This document shows, piece by piece, positions 42,907 through 51,566 of a DNA stretch of 64,000 nucleotides. Both the position numbers and the translations under genes were made by a program. Origin of the DNA: Bradyrhizobium sp. 199 (GTDB taxonomy: Bacteria > Pseudomonadota > Alphaproteobacteria > Rhizobiales > Xanthobacteraceae); contig NZ_JADPJI010000002.1 in NCBI RefSeq assembly GCF_023073355.1, positions 434,001-498,000 on the forward strand. Reading direction: 5' to 3'. Each line of letters begins with the position of its first letter. The stretch's first letter is position 1. Under the pieces are notes generated by a model, which worked only from the letters and a program-made list of their open reading frames with translations, searched no databases and had not been told where the DNA came from.

Positions 42907-43033
42907 GAAACACGGCGGCCCGTTAACCGTTCGCTCATCCTTTTCGCCAAAATGACACCGTCCCGGCCGCAGCTCCGCTCGCGGCCGGGCGTGCCGCGTG
43001 GTGAAATCGAGCTTTCGGCTCGGAAGTGGTGTA

Positions 43034-43546
43034 ATGCGTAACATTATGATCTTCGCGGCCGTCATGATCGGCCTCGGTACCTTCATGGCCCAGATGGCGG
43101 ACAAGATGAGCTCGGCGTCCGCGACGTCGGCGCCGCGCACGACCGTTGCCGTCGCGGCCGCGGCACCGACCGGGGGCCGCAGCCTCGCCATTTCCCGCGA
43201 TGGCCGTGGTCACTTCCAGACCGAGGGCAGGATCGAAGGCCAGCGCATCGGGTTCATGGTCGACACCGGCGCCTCCGTGGTTGCGCTGAATGAGACCTCG
43301 GCCGCCCGCTTTGGCCTCCGTCCCTCGCGCAGCGAGTACAGCGCCACCGTCTCCACTGCCAACGGCACCATCAAGGCTGCCCGCACCCGCATCGCCATGC
43401 TCGATGTCGGCGGCCTCATTGTGCGCGACGTCGACGCCATGGTGCTGCCCGACGCGGCGCTGTCGGAGAACCTGCTCGGCCTCTCCTTCCTCTCCCGCCT
43501 CAAGCGCTTCGAATACGCCAACGGCCAGATGGTGCTGGAGCAGTAG
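43034..43546 (+). CDS. TIGR02281-type clan AA aspartic (retropepsin-like) protease
   Basis: 170 residues with an N-terminal membrane anchor (MRNIMIFAAVMIGLGTFMAQM) and a retropepsin-like domain: the catalytic Asp in GFMVDTGASVVALNE near residue 80, LGLRPSRSEY-like flap region, and the C-terminal NLLGLSFLSRLKRFEYANGQMVLEQ. It should act as a dimer facing the periplasm. Substrate unknown. ATG 43034 is preferred; a GTG at 42998 would add 12 residues. Follows hrpB at 127 bases. Confidence 0.87.
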   Translation: MRNIMIFAAVMIGLGTFMAQMADKMSSASATSAPRTTVAVAAAAPTGGRSLAISRDGRGHFQTEGRIEGQRIGFMVDTGASVVALNETSAARFGLRPSRSEYSATVSTANGTIKAARTRIAMLDVGGLIVRDVDAMVLPDAALSENLLGLSFLSRLKRFEYANGQMVLEQ

Positions 43547-43608
43547 GCCCGCCCGGAGGGCCCTCGACGGGGTTCCCGCCGGGCCAAACAGGGTGCTATA
43601 TTCTGCGA

Positions 43609-43905
43609 ATGAATGGCCCCGATGCGATAGCGATCCTGCGAAAGTCTGAGCCTGCTCTTCGCGAGCGCGGCGTTTTGCATGCCGCGTTGTTCGGCTCGGT
43701 GGCGAGGGGCGAAAATCACTCTGGCAGCGATGTCGATATCATGGTCGAGATTGATCCAGCTGCGCGGATTACAGTCTTCGACTACGTCGAGCTCAAAGAA
43801 TACATCTCCAACCTCTTCGACGAGCCGGTTGACGTCGTCAATCGCGACGGTCTGAAATCATACGTCGCTCCTGCCGCGACGGCCGACGCTGTCTATGCCT
43901 TCTGA
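43609..43905 (+). CDS. MNT-domain nucleotidyltransferase antitoxin (MntA type)
   Basis: 98 residues with the nucleotidyltransferase motif ALFGSVARGENHSGSDVDIMVE: GSxARGE and the paired acidic residues SDVD. In MNT/HEPN pairs the MNT partner adds AMP to the toxin and neutralises it. The downstream HEPN gene overlaps its 3' end by 11 bases, which makes a module of this type likely. Local GC content looks lower than in the neighbours, a possible sign of separate origin. Confidence 0.9.
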   Translation: MNGPDAIAILRKSEPALRERGVLHAALFGSVARGENHSGSDVDIMVEIDPAARITVFDYVELKEYISNLFDEPVDVVNRDGLKSYVAPAATADAVYAF

Positions 43906-44242
43906 TCGCACCGACGGGATCCTCCGGGATATCCTGCATCACATCGATTTGGCGATTGAGTTCGCCGCAGGTGCTGATCGCGACGCGTTCGCGGCGGACC
44001 TGCGGACGGTCTATGCGGTTACGCGATGCCTGGAGATTATTTCAGAGGCATCCCGTCGCCTGCCCGATGATGTGAAATCGCGGCATCCAGCCATCGCATG
44101 GAGGCAAATGGCGGCCGCGGGCAATGTCTATCGACACAACTACGAAGACGTTGCTGCCCATTTCGTCTGGGAGACTGTTCAACAGGCTCTGCCGCCTCTC
44201 AGGGAGGTCCTTGAAGAAGAGGTTGCCCGGCTACAGACTTAA
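43895..44242 (+). CDS. HEPN-domain toxin (HepT/DUF86 family)
   Basis: 115-residue all-helical HEPN protein, the expected RNase toxin of the MNT pair. The usual HEPN active site is R-x4-H-x-Y; here the region reads GNVYRHNYEDV, so the His and Tyr are kept but the expected Arg position is Gly and an Arg lies next to the His. The Tyr is the residue that MNT partners modify in the studied system. The helix RTVYAVTRCLEIISEASRRLPDDVK is typical of the fold. It overlaps the antitoxin gene by 11 bases. Confidence 0.88.
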   Translation: MPSDRTDGILRDILHHIDLAIEFAAGADRDAFAADLRTVYAVTRCLEIISEASRRLPDDVKSRHPAIAWRQMAAAGNVYRHNYEDVAAHFVWETVQQALPPLREVLEEEVARLQT

Positions 44243-44401
44243 CCCCATTCTGGTCAGACATTTATATCGTGACGTCGGCACTTTCTTCGTTGCCAAACTG
44301 CCGCAATTAACGGCCATAAGCCTTCATTCCCGCCTTCCGCTGCGGCCCGGCATTCGCTAAGGCTGCATCATTTCCTGCCCCCTTTTCACGAGATCGTCGC
44401 A

Positions 44402-45901
44402 ATGTTCCCGAAGCCGAAATCCGTATTGTTGCCCAACACCTACGCCTTCGAATCCGAGCCGATGGTGAAACCGACCGGCTTTCGCGAGTACGACGCGCGC
44501 TGGTTGTTCCAGAAGGAAATCAACCTGATGGGTGTGCAGGCGCTCGGCATGGGGCTGGGCGCGCTGATCGCTGAGCTCGGCGTCAAGCAGGAGATCGTCA
44601 CCGGCCACGATTTCCGCGGCTATTCGGCTTCGATCAAATACGCGCTGATCTCCGGCCTGATGGCCGCGGGCTGCAAGGTGCACGACATCGGGCTGGCGGT
44701 GACGCCGATGGCCTATTTCGCGCAGTTCGATCTCGGCGTGCCTTGCGTCGCTATGGTCACGGCCTCGCACAATGACAACGGCTGGACCGGCGTGAAGATG
44801 GGCGCCAACCGTCCGCTGACCTTCGGCCCCGACGAGATGACGCGGCTCAAGGAGATCGTGCTCAATGCCGATTTCAAGAACAAGGCCGGCGGCTCCTACC
44901 AATTTCACGAGAACTATCCGGCGCGCTATATCGCCGACCTCACCTCTCGTTCGAAGCTGACGCGCAAGCTCAAGGTCGTCGCCGCCTGCGGCAACGGCAC
45001 CGCCGGCGCGTTCGCGCCGCAGGTGTTGGAGGCAATCGGCTGCGAGGTGGTCCCGCTCGACACCGAGCTCGATCACACCTTCCCGAAATACAATCCGAAT
45101 CCGGAAGACATGGAGATGCTGCACGCGATCCGCGATGCGGTGCTGCATCACAAGGCCGATGTCGGGCTCGGCTTCGATGGCGACGGCGACCGCTGCGGCG
45201 TCGTTGACAATACCGGCGAGGAGATCTTTGCCGACAAGGTCGGCGTGATGCTGGCGCGCGACATGTCGGCGATCCACAAGGACGCGCAGTTCATCGTCGA
45301 CGTGAAGTCGACCGGCCTGTTCGTGACCGATCCGGTGCTGCAGAAGCAGGGCGCGAAGGTGGCCTATTGGAAGACCGGCCATTCCTACATGAAGCGCCGC
45401 ACCAACGAGACGGGTGCGCTGGCAGGCTTCGAGAAGTCCGGCCACTTCTTCTTCAACAAGCCGTATGGCCGCGGCTATGACGACGGTCTGGTATCGGCAA
45501 TCGCAATCTGCGACATGCTCGACCGCGCGCCTGGCAAGTCGATGGCGGACCTGAAGAACGCGCTGCCGAAGACCTGGTCGTCGCCGACGATGTCGCCGCA
45601 CTGCGCCGACGAAACCAAATACGGCGTCATCGACCAGGTGGTGAAGCACTTCGAGGGCTTGCAGGCTAAGGGCGCCAAGATCGGCGGCCAGTCGATCCGC
45701 GATCTCGTCACCGTCAACGGCGTGCGCGTCACGGTCGAGGACGGCAGCTGGGGGCTGGTGCGCGCCTCTTCCAACAAGCCCGAACTCGTCGTCGTGGTCG
45801 AGAGCCCGGTCTCCGAGCAGCGCATGCACGACATGTTCGAGATGGTGAACAGCGTGCTGCGCACGCATCCGGAGGTCGGCGAGTACAATCAGAAGATCTG
45901 A
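44402..45901 (+). CDS. phosphomannomutase/phosphoglucomutase
   Basis: 499-residue alpha-D-phosphohexomutase interconverting hexose 1- and 6-phosphates, feeding GDP-mannose and UDP-glucose synthesis for envelope polysaccharides. The phosphoserine loop is VTASHNDNGWTG near residue 122, the metal loop GFDGDGDRCG near 260, and the sugar-binding loop GALAGFEKSGHFFF near 345. The metal loop and the phosphate-site region are intact. ATG 44402. The 159-base gap upstream holds the likely promoter. Works with UDP-glucose dehydrogenase at 39 kb in sugar-nucleotide supply. Confidence 0.93.
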   Translation: MFPKPKSVLLPNTYAFESEPMVKPTGFREYDARWLFQKEINLMGVQALGMGLGALIAELGVKQEIVTGHDFRGYSASIKYALISGLMAAGCKVHDIGLAVTPMAYFAQFDLGVPCVAMVTASHNDNGWTGVKMGANRPLTFGPDEMTRLKEIVLNADFKNKAGGSYQFHENYPARYIADLTSRSKLTRKLKVVAACGNGTAGAFAPQVLEAIGCEVVPLDTELDHTFPKYNPNPEDMEMLHAIRDAVLHHKADVGLGFDGDGDRCGVVDNTGEEIFADKVGVMLARDMSAIHKDAQFIVDVKSTGLFVTDPVLQKQGAKVAYWKTGHSYMKRRTNETGALAGFEKSGHFFFNKPYGRGYDDGLVSAIAICDMLDRAPGKSMADLKNALPKTWSSPTMSPHCADETKYGVIDQVVKHFEGLQAKGAKIGGQSIRDLVTVNGVRVTVEDGSWGLVRASSNKPELVVVVESPVSEQRMHDMFEMVNSVLRTHPEVGEYNQKI

Positions 45902-45939
45902 GGTGTAAGCGAAGGCGCGCCTTGAGCCGCGACTTCCGC

Positions 45940-46026
45940 CGTCATGCCCGGGCTTGTCCCGGGCATCCACGTCCTTCTGCCTGTGTCGCTACGCGTGGAT
46001 GGCCGGGACAAGCCCGGCCATGACGA
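45940..46026. repeat. GTCATGCCCGGGCTTGTCCCGGGCAT inverted repeat between convergent genes
   Basis: Left arm GTCATGCCCGGGCTTGTCCC..CATCCACG, right arm CGTGGATGGCCGGGACAAGC..CCATGACG. Lies between phosphomannomutase (plus) and the Lrp gene (minus), both of which end here. Confidence 0.85.
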
Positions 46027-46061
46027 CGACCCATGAAGCCGCGCCAAGGAGTAAGTAGACT

Positions 46062-46571
46062 CTAAGCCGCCACCACCGCGGGGATCGGCAGCGTGGTGAC
46101 CGACTTGATCTTCTCCATCGCGAAGCGCGAGGTGACGTTTTTCAGCGGCACCGCGCTGATCAGCTTCTTGTAGAACACGTCATAGGCCTGCATGTCCGCG
46201 ACCACGACGCGCAGCATGTAATCGACGTCGCCGGCCATGCGATAGAACTCCATCACCTCGGGCATGGCGCTGACGGCTTCGGCGAACTTCTTCAGCCAGG
46301 CGTCGGAATGGTCGGAGCTCTCGACCGACACGAACACGGAGATGCCGAGCCCGATCTTGTTCTGGTCGACGAGGGCGACGCGCTTGATGATCACGCCGTC
46401 GGCCTCGAGTCGCTGGATGCGCTTCCAGCAGGGGGTCGAGGACAGGCCGACGCGGTCGCCGATCTCGGCGACGGACAGCGAGGCATCCTCCTGCAGCACC
46501 ATCAGGATCTTGCGGTCGATGGCATCGAGGCGGCGGCTGGTCTCGGGGATCTGGACGGCGACGTCGGTCAT
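46062..46571 (-). CDS. Lrp/AsnC family transcriptional regulator
   Basis: 169 residues. The N-terminal winged HTH includes DAIDRKILMVLQEDASLSVAEIGDRVGLSSTPCWKRIQRLEADGVI; the C-terminal RAM effector domain follows from about residue 75 with VSVESSDHSDAWLKKFAEAV and DVDYMLRVVVADMQAYDVF. ATG 46571 starts before the HTH; a longer frame upstream adds non-conserved residues. Amino acid or small-molecule effector unknown. It may regulate itself and the convergent or upstream genes. It stands 96 bases downstream of the PfkB gene on the same strand. Confidence 0.93.
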   Translation of the reverse strand: MTDVAVQIPETSRRLDAIDRKILMVLQEDASLSVAEIGDRVGLSSTPCWKRIQRLEADGVIIKRVALVDQNKIGLGISVFVSVESSDHSDAWLKKFAEAVSAMPEVMEFYRMAGDVDYMLRVVVADMQAYDVFYKKLISAVPLKNVTSRFAMEKIKSVTTLPIPAVVAA

Positions 46572-46667
46572 TTGAAGAACTTTGTTCCATTTCAGGGGCT
46601 GATTTCCCTGATATAGAGAAAATCCTTCCACGACAAGCCCAAATCTCGGCGCGAGAGTGGAGTAGCT

Positions 46668-47591
46668 CTACGGTCCTCCGCGCAAAAGTCCTTCAACTTC
46701 AATGCGTTGAGGGGCGGCTTGGCCGCCGCCATGGCGGGTGCATTTCAGCGCCGCGGCGGCCGCGGCGAATCGCAGCGCCTGCCGCAGCCCCTCGCCCTCC
46801 GCGGTGCCAAGTGTGAACGCGCCATGGAAGACATCGCCGGCGCCAAGCGTATCGACCGCCTGGACCGGAAAGGCCGCAGTCTCTTCCAGCTCGCCCGTCT
46901 CGTTCAGCCAGATCGTGCCGCGCGGACCGCGGGTCGCGGCCAGGAAGGCGGGCGTCAGCTTGGCGAGAAGCCTCAGGGCCCCGCCGTCATCAGTGATCCC
47001 GGCGGTCTCCTGCACCTGCTCGCTGGCGAACAGCAGGTGCGAGGCCGCGGTGAGCAGGCCGTCCTGCAACGACATCGAGCGGTCGACGCCGACGACGACG
47101 GGAAGGCCGCGCCGGCGTGCCTCGGTGCAGAGCGGGATCGAGAACGCGGCGCAGCGGCTCTCGACGAGGACAGCCTGACAATCGTCGAGCAGCTTGTCGG
47201 CATCACCCAGCTCGACCGTCCAGAGAGCAGGATCGCGATAAATGGTCAGCGTCCGCTCACCGGTCGCGTCGATGATGATCGCCGAGACCGGCGTGCTCGC
47301 AGCCGGCATGCGCACGATATGGCTGGTCTCGATGCCTTCTGCGGTCATGCGTTCGAGGATGAAGTCGCTCGACATCTCGCGAGCATCGCCCATCGGTCCT
47401 GCGAAGGCGACGCGGCCGCCAAGTCGCGCGATCGCGATGGCGGCGTTGAGCGCATTGCCGCCGCAAATCTCGGCGAGATGCGTGGCGTTGGCCTTGCTGC
47501 CGGGTACGGGCACGGCCTCGACGCGAAAGGTCAGATCGCGCACCGGAATTCCGATGCAGAGGATGCGCGGCGCGGCCTTAAGTAGCGCCAT
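46668..47591 (-). CDS. PfkB family carbohydrate kinase (ribokinase-like)
   Basis: 307-residue sugar or nucleoside kinase. It has the N-terminal PfkB signature CGGNALNAAIAIARLGGRVAFAGPMG and the C-terminal one DTLGAGDVFHGAF with the catalytic Asp. Phosphorylation target unknown (ribose, fructose-type or nucleoside). It starts six bases after NudC and is the last gene of the HIT-NudC-PfkB operon. Confidence 0.92.
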   Translation of the reverse strand: MALLKAAPRILCIGIPVRDLTFRVEAVPVPGSKANATHLAEICGGNALNAAIAIARLGGRVAFAGPMGDAREMSSDFILERMTAEGIETSHIVRMPAASTPVSAIIIDATGERTLTIYRDPALWTVELGDADKLLDDCQAVLVESRCAAFSIPLCTEARRRGLPVVVGVDRSMSLQDGLLTAASHLLFASEQVQETAGITDDGGALRLLAKLTPAFLAATRGPRGTIWLNETGELEETAAFPVQAVDTLGAGDVFHGAFTLGTAEGEGLRQALRFAAAAAALKCTRHGGGQAAPQRIEVEGLLRGGP

Positions 47592-47597
47592 GGGCGG

Positions 47598-48536
47598 TCA
47601 GCTCTTGTCGTGTACCCAGCGGCCGAGCAGGTGATGGGCGATGGCGAAGGGATGCGGGCCGGCGAACCCGTCCGGATGCGTCCGTGTCAGCATCAAGGCG
47701 GCCTCCTCGCGGGTGAACCAGCGCGCGTCTTCCAGCTCCGTGCGATCGACGACGATGTCTTCGCTCACGGCCCGGGCGCTGCAGCCGATCATCAGCGAGG
47801 ACGGATAGGGCCATGGCTGGGTCATGTAATACTGCACGTCGGTGCATTTGATCCCGGACTCTTCGAGGATCTCGCGGCGCACGGCGTCCTCGATCGTCTC
47901 GGCAGCCTCGACGAAGCCGGCGAGGCACGAATACATGCCCGGCGGAAACTGCTTCTGGCGGCCGAGCAGGCACCTGTCGCCTGAGGCGACATGCATGATC
48001 ACGACGGGGTCGGTCCGCGGGAAATGCTCCGCCTTGCAGCTCGGGCACTCGCGCTTCCAGCCGCCTTCCTTCATCGCGCTGCGCGTGCCGCAATTGGCGC
48101 AATAGCCATGGCGCTGGTGCCAGCTCACCATCGACTTCGCCATCGCGATCGCCGAGAGCTCCTCCGGGGCAATCGCGCCCTGCATCGCCATGCCGCGCAA
48201 CTCGGTCAGGGTGTAGTCCTCGCGTCCCACCAGCTTCTCGGCGGCAGCCTGCGACAGGCCCATGCCGAACATCGCGGCGCCATCGCGCAGGCCGAGGAAG
48301 ATCGTGCCGGGATTGGCGCCGCACTTCAGCGCCTCGTCGATCGAGAGCAGCGCACGCGTCTTGTCGCCTTCGCGCCTGACCAGGAGCGAGTCTCGGTAGA
48401 CGACATAGGCGCGCGAAGTCGGCTTCTGCTCCATCGCGAACAGCTTCTCGTCGTCGCGGCGCAGATGCGCGGCGCGGTCGAGGATGTTGGTTACGAAGGC
48501 CGGCTGCCCCAGAGGAAATGCGTCGAATGCTGACAT
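47598..48536 (-). CDS. nudC: NAD(+) diphosphatase NudC
   Basis: Hydrolyses NADH/NAD+ to NMN(H) and AMP and removes NAD caps from RNA 5' ends. 312 residues with the zinc ribbon YCANCGTRSAMKEGGWKRECPSCK near residue 135 and the Nudix box GFVEAAETIEDAVRREILEESG near 215; the SQPWPYPSS-like QPWPYPSSLM motif identifies NudC. ATG 48536; a longer frame upstream is rejected. Ten bases after the HIT gene and six before PfkB, so cotranscribed. Confidence 0.95.
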   Translation of the reverse strand: MSAFDAFPLGQPAFVTNILDRAAHLRRDDEKLFAMEQKPTSRAYVVYRDSLLVRREGDKTRALLSIDEALKCGANPGTIFLGLRDGAAMFGMGLSQAAAEKLVGREDYTLTELRGMAMQGAIAPEELSAIAMAKSMVSWHQRHGYCANCGTRSAMKEGGWKRECPSCKAEHFPRTDPVVIMHVASGDRCLLGRQKQFPPGMYSCLAGFVEAAETIEDAVRREILEESGIKCTDVQYYMTQPWPYPSSLMIGCSARAVSEDIVVDRTELEDARWFTREEAALMLTRTHPDGFAGPHPFAIAHHLLGRWVHDKS

Positions 48537-48546
48537 TATCGTTCTT

Positions 48547-48966
48547 TCAACCCAACCAGATCTTGCGGCGGAGCGCGCTGATGAAATTCTGAACCTCTGC
48601 GGTGTCATGCGCCAATGGCGGCATCACGCCCCAGACCGGCCGTGGCCAGGCGGCGTCACTGGTGCGGCGCGCGATGATGTGAACATGAAGCTGCGGCACG
48701 AGGTTGCCGAGCGCGGCGACATTGAGCTTGTCGCAATTGGTGATCTCCTTCAGCGCACGCGAGACGCGGGAGATCTCCGTCATCAGCTGCGCCTGCTGCA
48801 CCTCGTCGAGATCGATGATCTCCACCGCGTCGGGACGCCGCGGCACCAGCAGCAGCCAGGGATAATGCGCGTCCTTGATGACCAATACCTTGGACAGCGG
48901 CAGATCGCCGATGTCGATGGTGTCGTCTTTCAGGCGGGAGTGCAGCGACCAGGCGGGTTCGGGCAT
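48547..48966 (-). CDS. HIT domain protein
   Basis: 139-residue histidine-triad nucleotide-binding protein. The motif QLHVHIIAR (H-x-H-x) is near residue 95. HIT proteins cut or bind nucleotide phosphoesters (AMP-X, Ap4A-like). First gene of the HIT-NudC-PfkB operon and probably linked to nucleotide or NAD turnover by its position. Its upstream region adjoins the SRP RNA region on the other strand. Confidence 0.9.
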   Translation of the reverse strand: MPEPAWSLHSRLKDDTIDIGDLPLSKVLVIKDAHYPWLLLVPRRPDAVEIIDLDEVQQAQLMTEISRVSRALKEITNCDKLNVAALGNLVPQLHVHIIARRTSDAAWPRPVWGVMPPLAHDTAEVQNFISALRRKIWLG

Positions 48967-49194
48967 ACAGTGTTCTCTTGATTGATTCTTACCGTCGCAG
49001 AGACCTCGCTCTCAGACAACATCCGTATGCGCCGTGGTCCGTATGCGCCGGACTGGGCAAGCCACGCCGCTCTTTCGCTTGGAAACTGCTCCGGAAAGGG
49101 AAAGGAGCGATTCGGGCCAGGAAGGACCCAGCGGCTGCGGGAACAGCATTACGGCCCGCTTGCTTTCCGGTCCTTTTGGCCCCAAATAGGGACC
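48967..49194. other. intergenic region between HIT and SRP RNA
   Basis: About 228 bases upstream of both the HIT gene (minus) and the SRP RNA (plus). It should contain both promoters. No gene recognised. Confidence 0.4.
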
Positions 49195-49295
49195 GGGAGA
49201 TTGGCGGTGGACGAGCCACTCGCCAACCGGGTCAGGTCCGGAAGGAAGCAGCCCTAACGAGGTCCGGATCGGGTCGCTCGTCAGTCTCCTACCTG
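49195..49295 (+). ncRNA. ffs: signal recognition particle RNA (4.5S type)
   Basis: Contains the invariant SRP helix 8 tetraloop and loops GGTCAGGTCCGGAAGGAAGC at 49230-49249 followed by AGCCC, as in bacterial 4.5S RNA. The outer stem closes with GACGAGC (49210-49216) against GCTCGTC (49275-49281), extended by GGGAGA (about 49195-49200) against TCTCCT (about 49285-49290). A run of T (49296-49300) follows. Ends are approximate. It lies just upstream of dnaX, its usual place in alphaproteobacteria. Confidence 0.93.
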
Positions 49296-49387
49296 TTTTT
49301 CGAGCGAAACCAGCGCCGGCGGCACCAGCCGCCAGCGCGCTCCTTTCCGCAAAAGCCGGCCAGAGACATTTCATTGCGGATCGATCG

Positions 49388-51214
49388 ATGACCGACGCTG
49401 GCGCCCCTCCCAATCCCGATAGCGCCGGTCAGGCCGCCAACGCGCCTTACCGGGTGCTGGCGCGCAAATACCGCCCCTCGAGCTTTGACGATCTGATCGG
49501 CCAGGAGGCCGTGGTCCGCACCGTCTCCAATGCGTTTGAGACCGGCCGCATTCCACAGGCCTGGATCCTCACCGGCGTCCGCGGCGTCGGCAAGACCACC
49601 ACCGCGCGCATCCTGGCCCGTGCGCTCAACTACGAGATGTCGGATGGCTCGGTGAAGGGCCCGACCATCCACATGCCGACGCTAGGGGTGCATTGCCAGG
49701 CGATCATGGAAAGCCGGCACATGGACGTGCTGGAGATGGACGCCGCGTCGCATACCGGCGTCGACGACGTTCGCCAGATCAACGACAGCGTGCGCTATGC
49801 GCCGGCCAGCGCCCGCTACAAGGTCTACATCATCGACGAAGTCCACATGCTGTCCACGGCGGCGTTCAACGCCTTCCTGAAGACGCTGGAGGAGCCGCCG
49901 GAGCACGCCAAATTCGTGTTCGCGACCACTGAGATCCGCAAGGTTCCGGTCACGGTGCTGTCGCGTTGCCAACGCTTTGATCTTCGCCGCGTCGACGCCG
50001 ATGTGCTGATGAAGCATCTCGCCAACATTGCGGCCAAGGAGAGCGTTGAGATCGAGCCGGAGGCGCTCGGCATCATCGCCCGCGCCGCGGAAGGTTCGGT
50101 GCGCGATTCGCTGTCACTGCTGGACCAGGCGATCGCCCATGCCGCGGGCCAGGTGAAGGCCGATGCGGTCAGGCAGATGCTGGGGCTCGCCGATCGCACC
50201 CGCGTCATCGACCTCTTCGATTCGCTGGCGCGCGGCGACATCGCCAGCGCCTTCAATGAATTCCGCGATCAGTACGATGTCGGCGCCGATCCGGTCGTCG
50301 TACTCTCGGATCTCGCCGAATTCGTCAATTTCGTCACCCGCGTGAAGATCGTTCCCGCGACCGCCGACAACGTCGCCTATGGCGAGACCGAGCGCGTGCG
50401 CGCGAAGGAGTTCGCCTCGAAGATCTCGATGCGCGTGCTGTCGCGGATGTGGCAGATGCTGCTCAAGGGCATCACCGAGGTGCAGGCGGCGACACGCCCC
50501 GCTGCGGCCGCCGAGATGGTGCTGGTGCGCATTGCCTATGTCGCCGACCTGCCGACGCCGGACGAAGCGATCAAGATGCTGGAGCAGAACGGCGGCAGCT
50601 CGCCGGTCGTGAGCAGCGGCGGTGTTGCGCGCAGCAGTGCGCCGGCTGCGCCGGTGGCCTCCGCAGCGCCTGTTCGTATGCCGACGTCGTCGCCATCATC
50701 GTTCGGCGGTGGGGGCGCGCGGCCGCAGATGGCGGCGCCCGCACCGGATCCGCAAGCTGCTGCGCCCGTGTTGCGCGTCACGAGCTTCGCCCAGCTCGTC
50801 GCGCTTGCTGGGCAGAAGCGCGACATCATGGCAAAGAGCGCGCTTGAAGGCGATATGCGCCTCGTCCGTTTCGAGGAAGGCCGGCTGGAAGTCGCGTTGG
50901 AGCCGAACGCCTCCAAGACCATGATCTCCGAGCTCGCGAAGAAATTCGAGCTGTGGACCGGCCGGCGCTGGACCATGATCGTCTCGAATGAGGCGGGCCA
51001 GCCGACGTTGCGCTCGGTGAACCAAGCCGCCAAGCAGGAGCATGCGCGGACCGCGGAGGCCGATCCGCGCGTGCAGGAGGTGCTGTCGCGCTTCCCCGGC
51101 GCAAAGGTCGTCGAGGTTCGCAGGCTTGCCCCCGAGACGCCGGAAGCCAATATAAACGCTGACTATGGCAGTGACGATCCGCCCGACGGTTCCGACGGCG
51201 ACGACGATCTCTGA
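49388..51214 (+). CDS. dnaX: DNA polymerase III subunit gamma/tau
   Basis: 608-residue clamp-loader ATPase. Walker A is LTGVRGVGKTTTARIL near residue 62, Walker B IIDEVHML, sensor 1 FATTEIRKVP, and SRC motif LSRCQRFD. The zinc module normally has four cysteines here; this protein reads LNYEMSDGSVKG and PTLGVHCQAIMES, leaving one cysteine. The tau C-terminal region is short and Ala/Pro-rich. Follows SRP RNA and precedes ebfC and recR. Confidence 0.96.
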   Translation: MTDAGAPPNPDSAGQAANAPYRVLARKYRPSSFDDLIGQEAVVRTVSNAFETGRIPQAWILTGVRGVGKTTTARILARALNYEMSDGSVKGPTIHMPTLGVHCQAIMESRHMDVLEMDAASHTGVDDVRQINDSVRYAPASARYKVYIIDEVHMLSTAAFNAFLKTLEEPPEHAKFVFATTEIRKVPVTVLSRCQRFDLRRVDADVLMKHLANIAAKESVEIEPEALGIIARAAEGSVRDSLSLLDQAIAHAAGQVKADAVRQMLGLADRTRVIDLFDSLARGDIASAFNEFRDQYDVGADPVVVLSDLAEFVNFVTRVKIVPATADNVAYGETERVRAKEFASKISMRVLSRMWQMLLKGITEVQAATRPAAAAEMVLVRIAYVADLPTPDEAIKMLEQNGGSSPVVSSGGVARSSAPAAPVASAAPVRMPTSSPSSFGGGGARPQMAAPAPDPQAAAPVLRVTSFAQLVALAGQKRDIMAKSALEGDMRLVRFEEGRLEVALEPNASKTMISELAKKFELWTGRRWTMIVSNEAGQPTLRSVNQAAKQEHARTAEADPRVQEVLSRFPGAKVVEVRRLAPETPEANINADYGSDDPPDGSDGDDDL

Positions 51215-51244
51215 GCCATTCTTTCTTTCCAAGGACACGCACCC

Positions 51245-51565
51245 ATGGCTGATTTTCTCGGCATGATGAAGCAGGCGGCGCAGTTGCAATCCAAGATGCA
51301 GGAGATGCAGGAGCAACTCGCCAACGTGGAAGTCGAAGGCATCTCCGGCGGCGGCCTCGTTGCCGTGCGGATGACCGCGAAGATGGACGTCAAGGGCATC
51401 AAGATCGATCCCTCGCTGATGAAGCCGGAAGAGCGCGAGGTGCTGGAAGACCTGCTCGTCACCGCCATGGGCGATGCGCGCCGCAAGGCTGAGGCCGCGA
51501 TGCAGGAGAAGATGCAGGCGCTCACCGGTGGGCTCGGCCTGCCGCCGGGGTTGTTCGGCCAATAA
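51245..51565 (+). CDS. YbaB/EbfC nucleoid-associated protein
   Basis: 106-residue DNA-binding dimer of the YbaB/EbfC family. It begins [32 protein letters not shown] and ends with a Gly-rich tail. Lies 30 bases after dnaX and its stop touches the recR start region, the standard dnaX-ebfC-recR operon. Confidence 0.95.
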   Translation: MADFLGMMKQAAQLQSKMQEMQEQLANVEVEGISGGGLVAVRMTAKMDVKGIKIDPSLMKPEEREVLEDLLVTAMGDARRKAEAAMQEKMQALTGGLGLPPGLFGQ

Positions 51566-51566
51566 T

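Noticed and set aside
44357..45970. 537-codon minus-strand frame opposite phosphomannomutase
   Set aside because: Antisense shadow; the plus-strand gene is certain.
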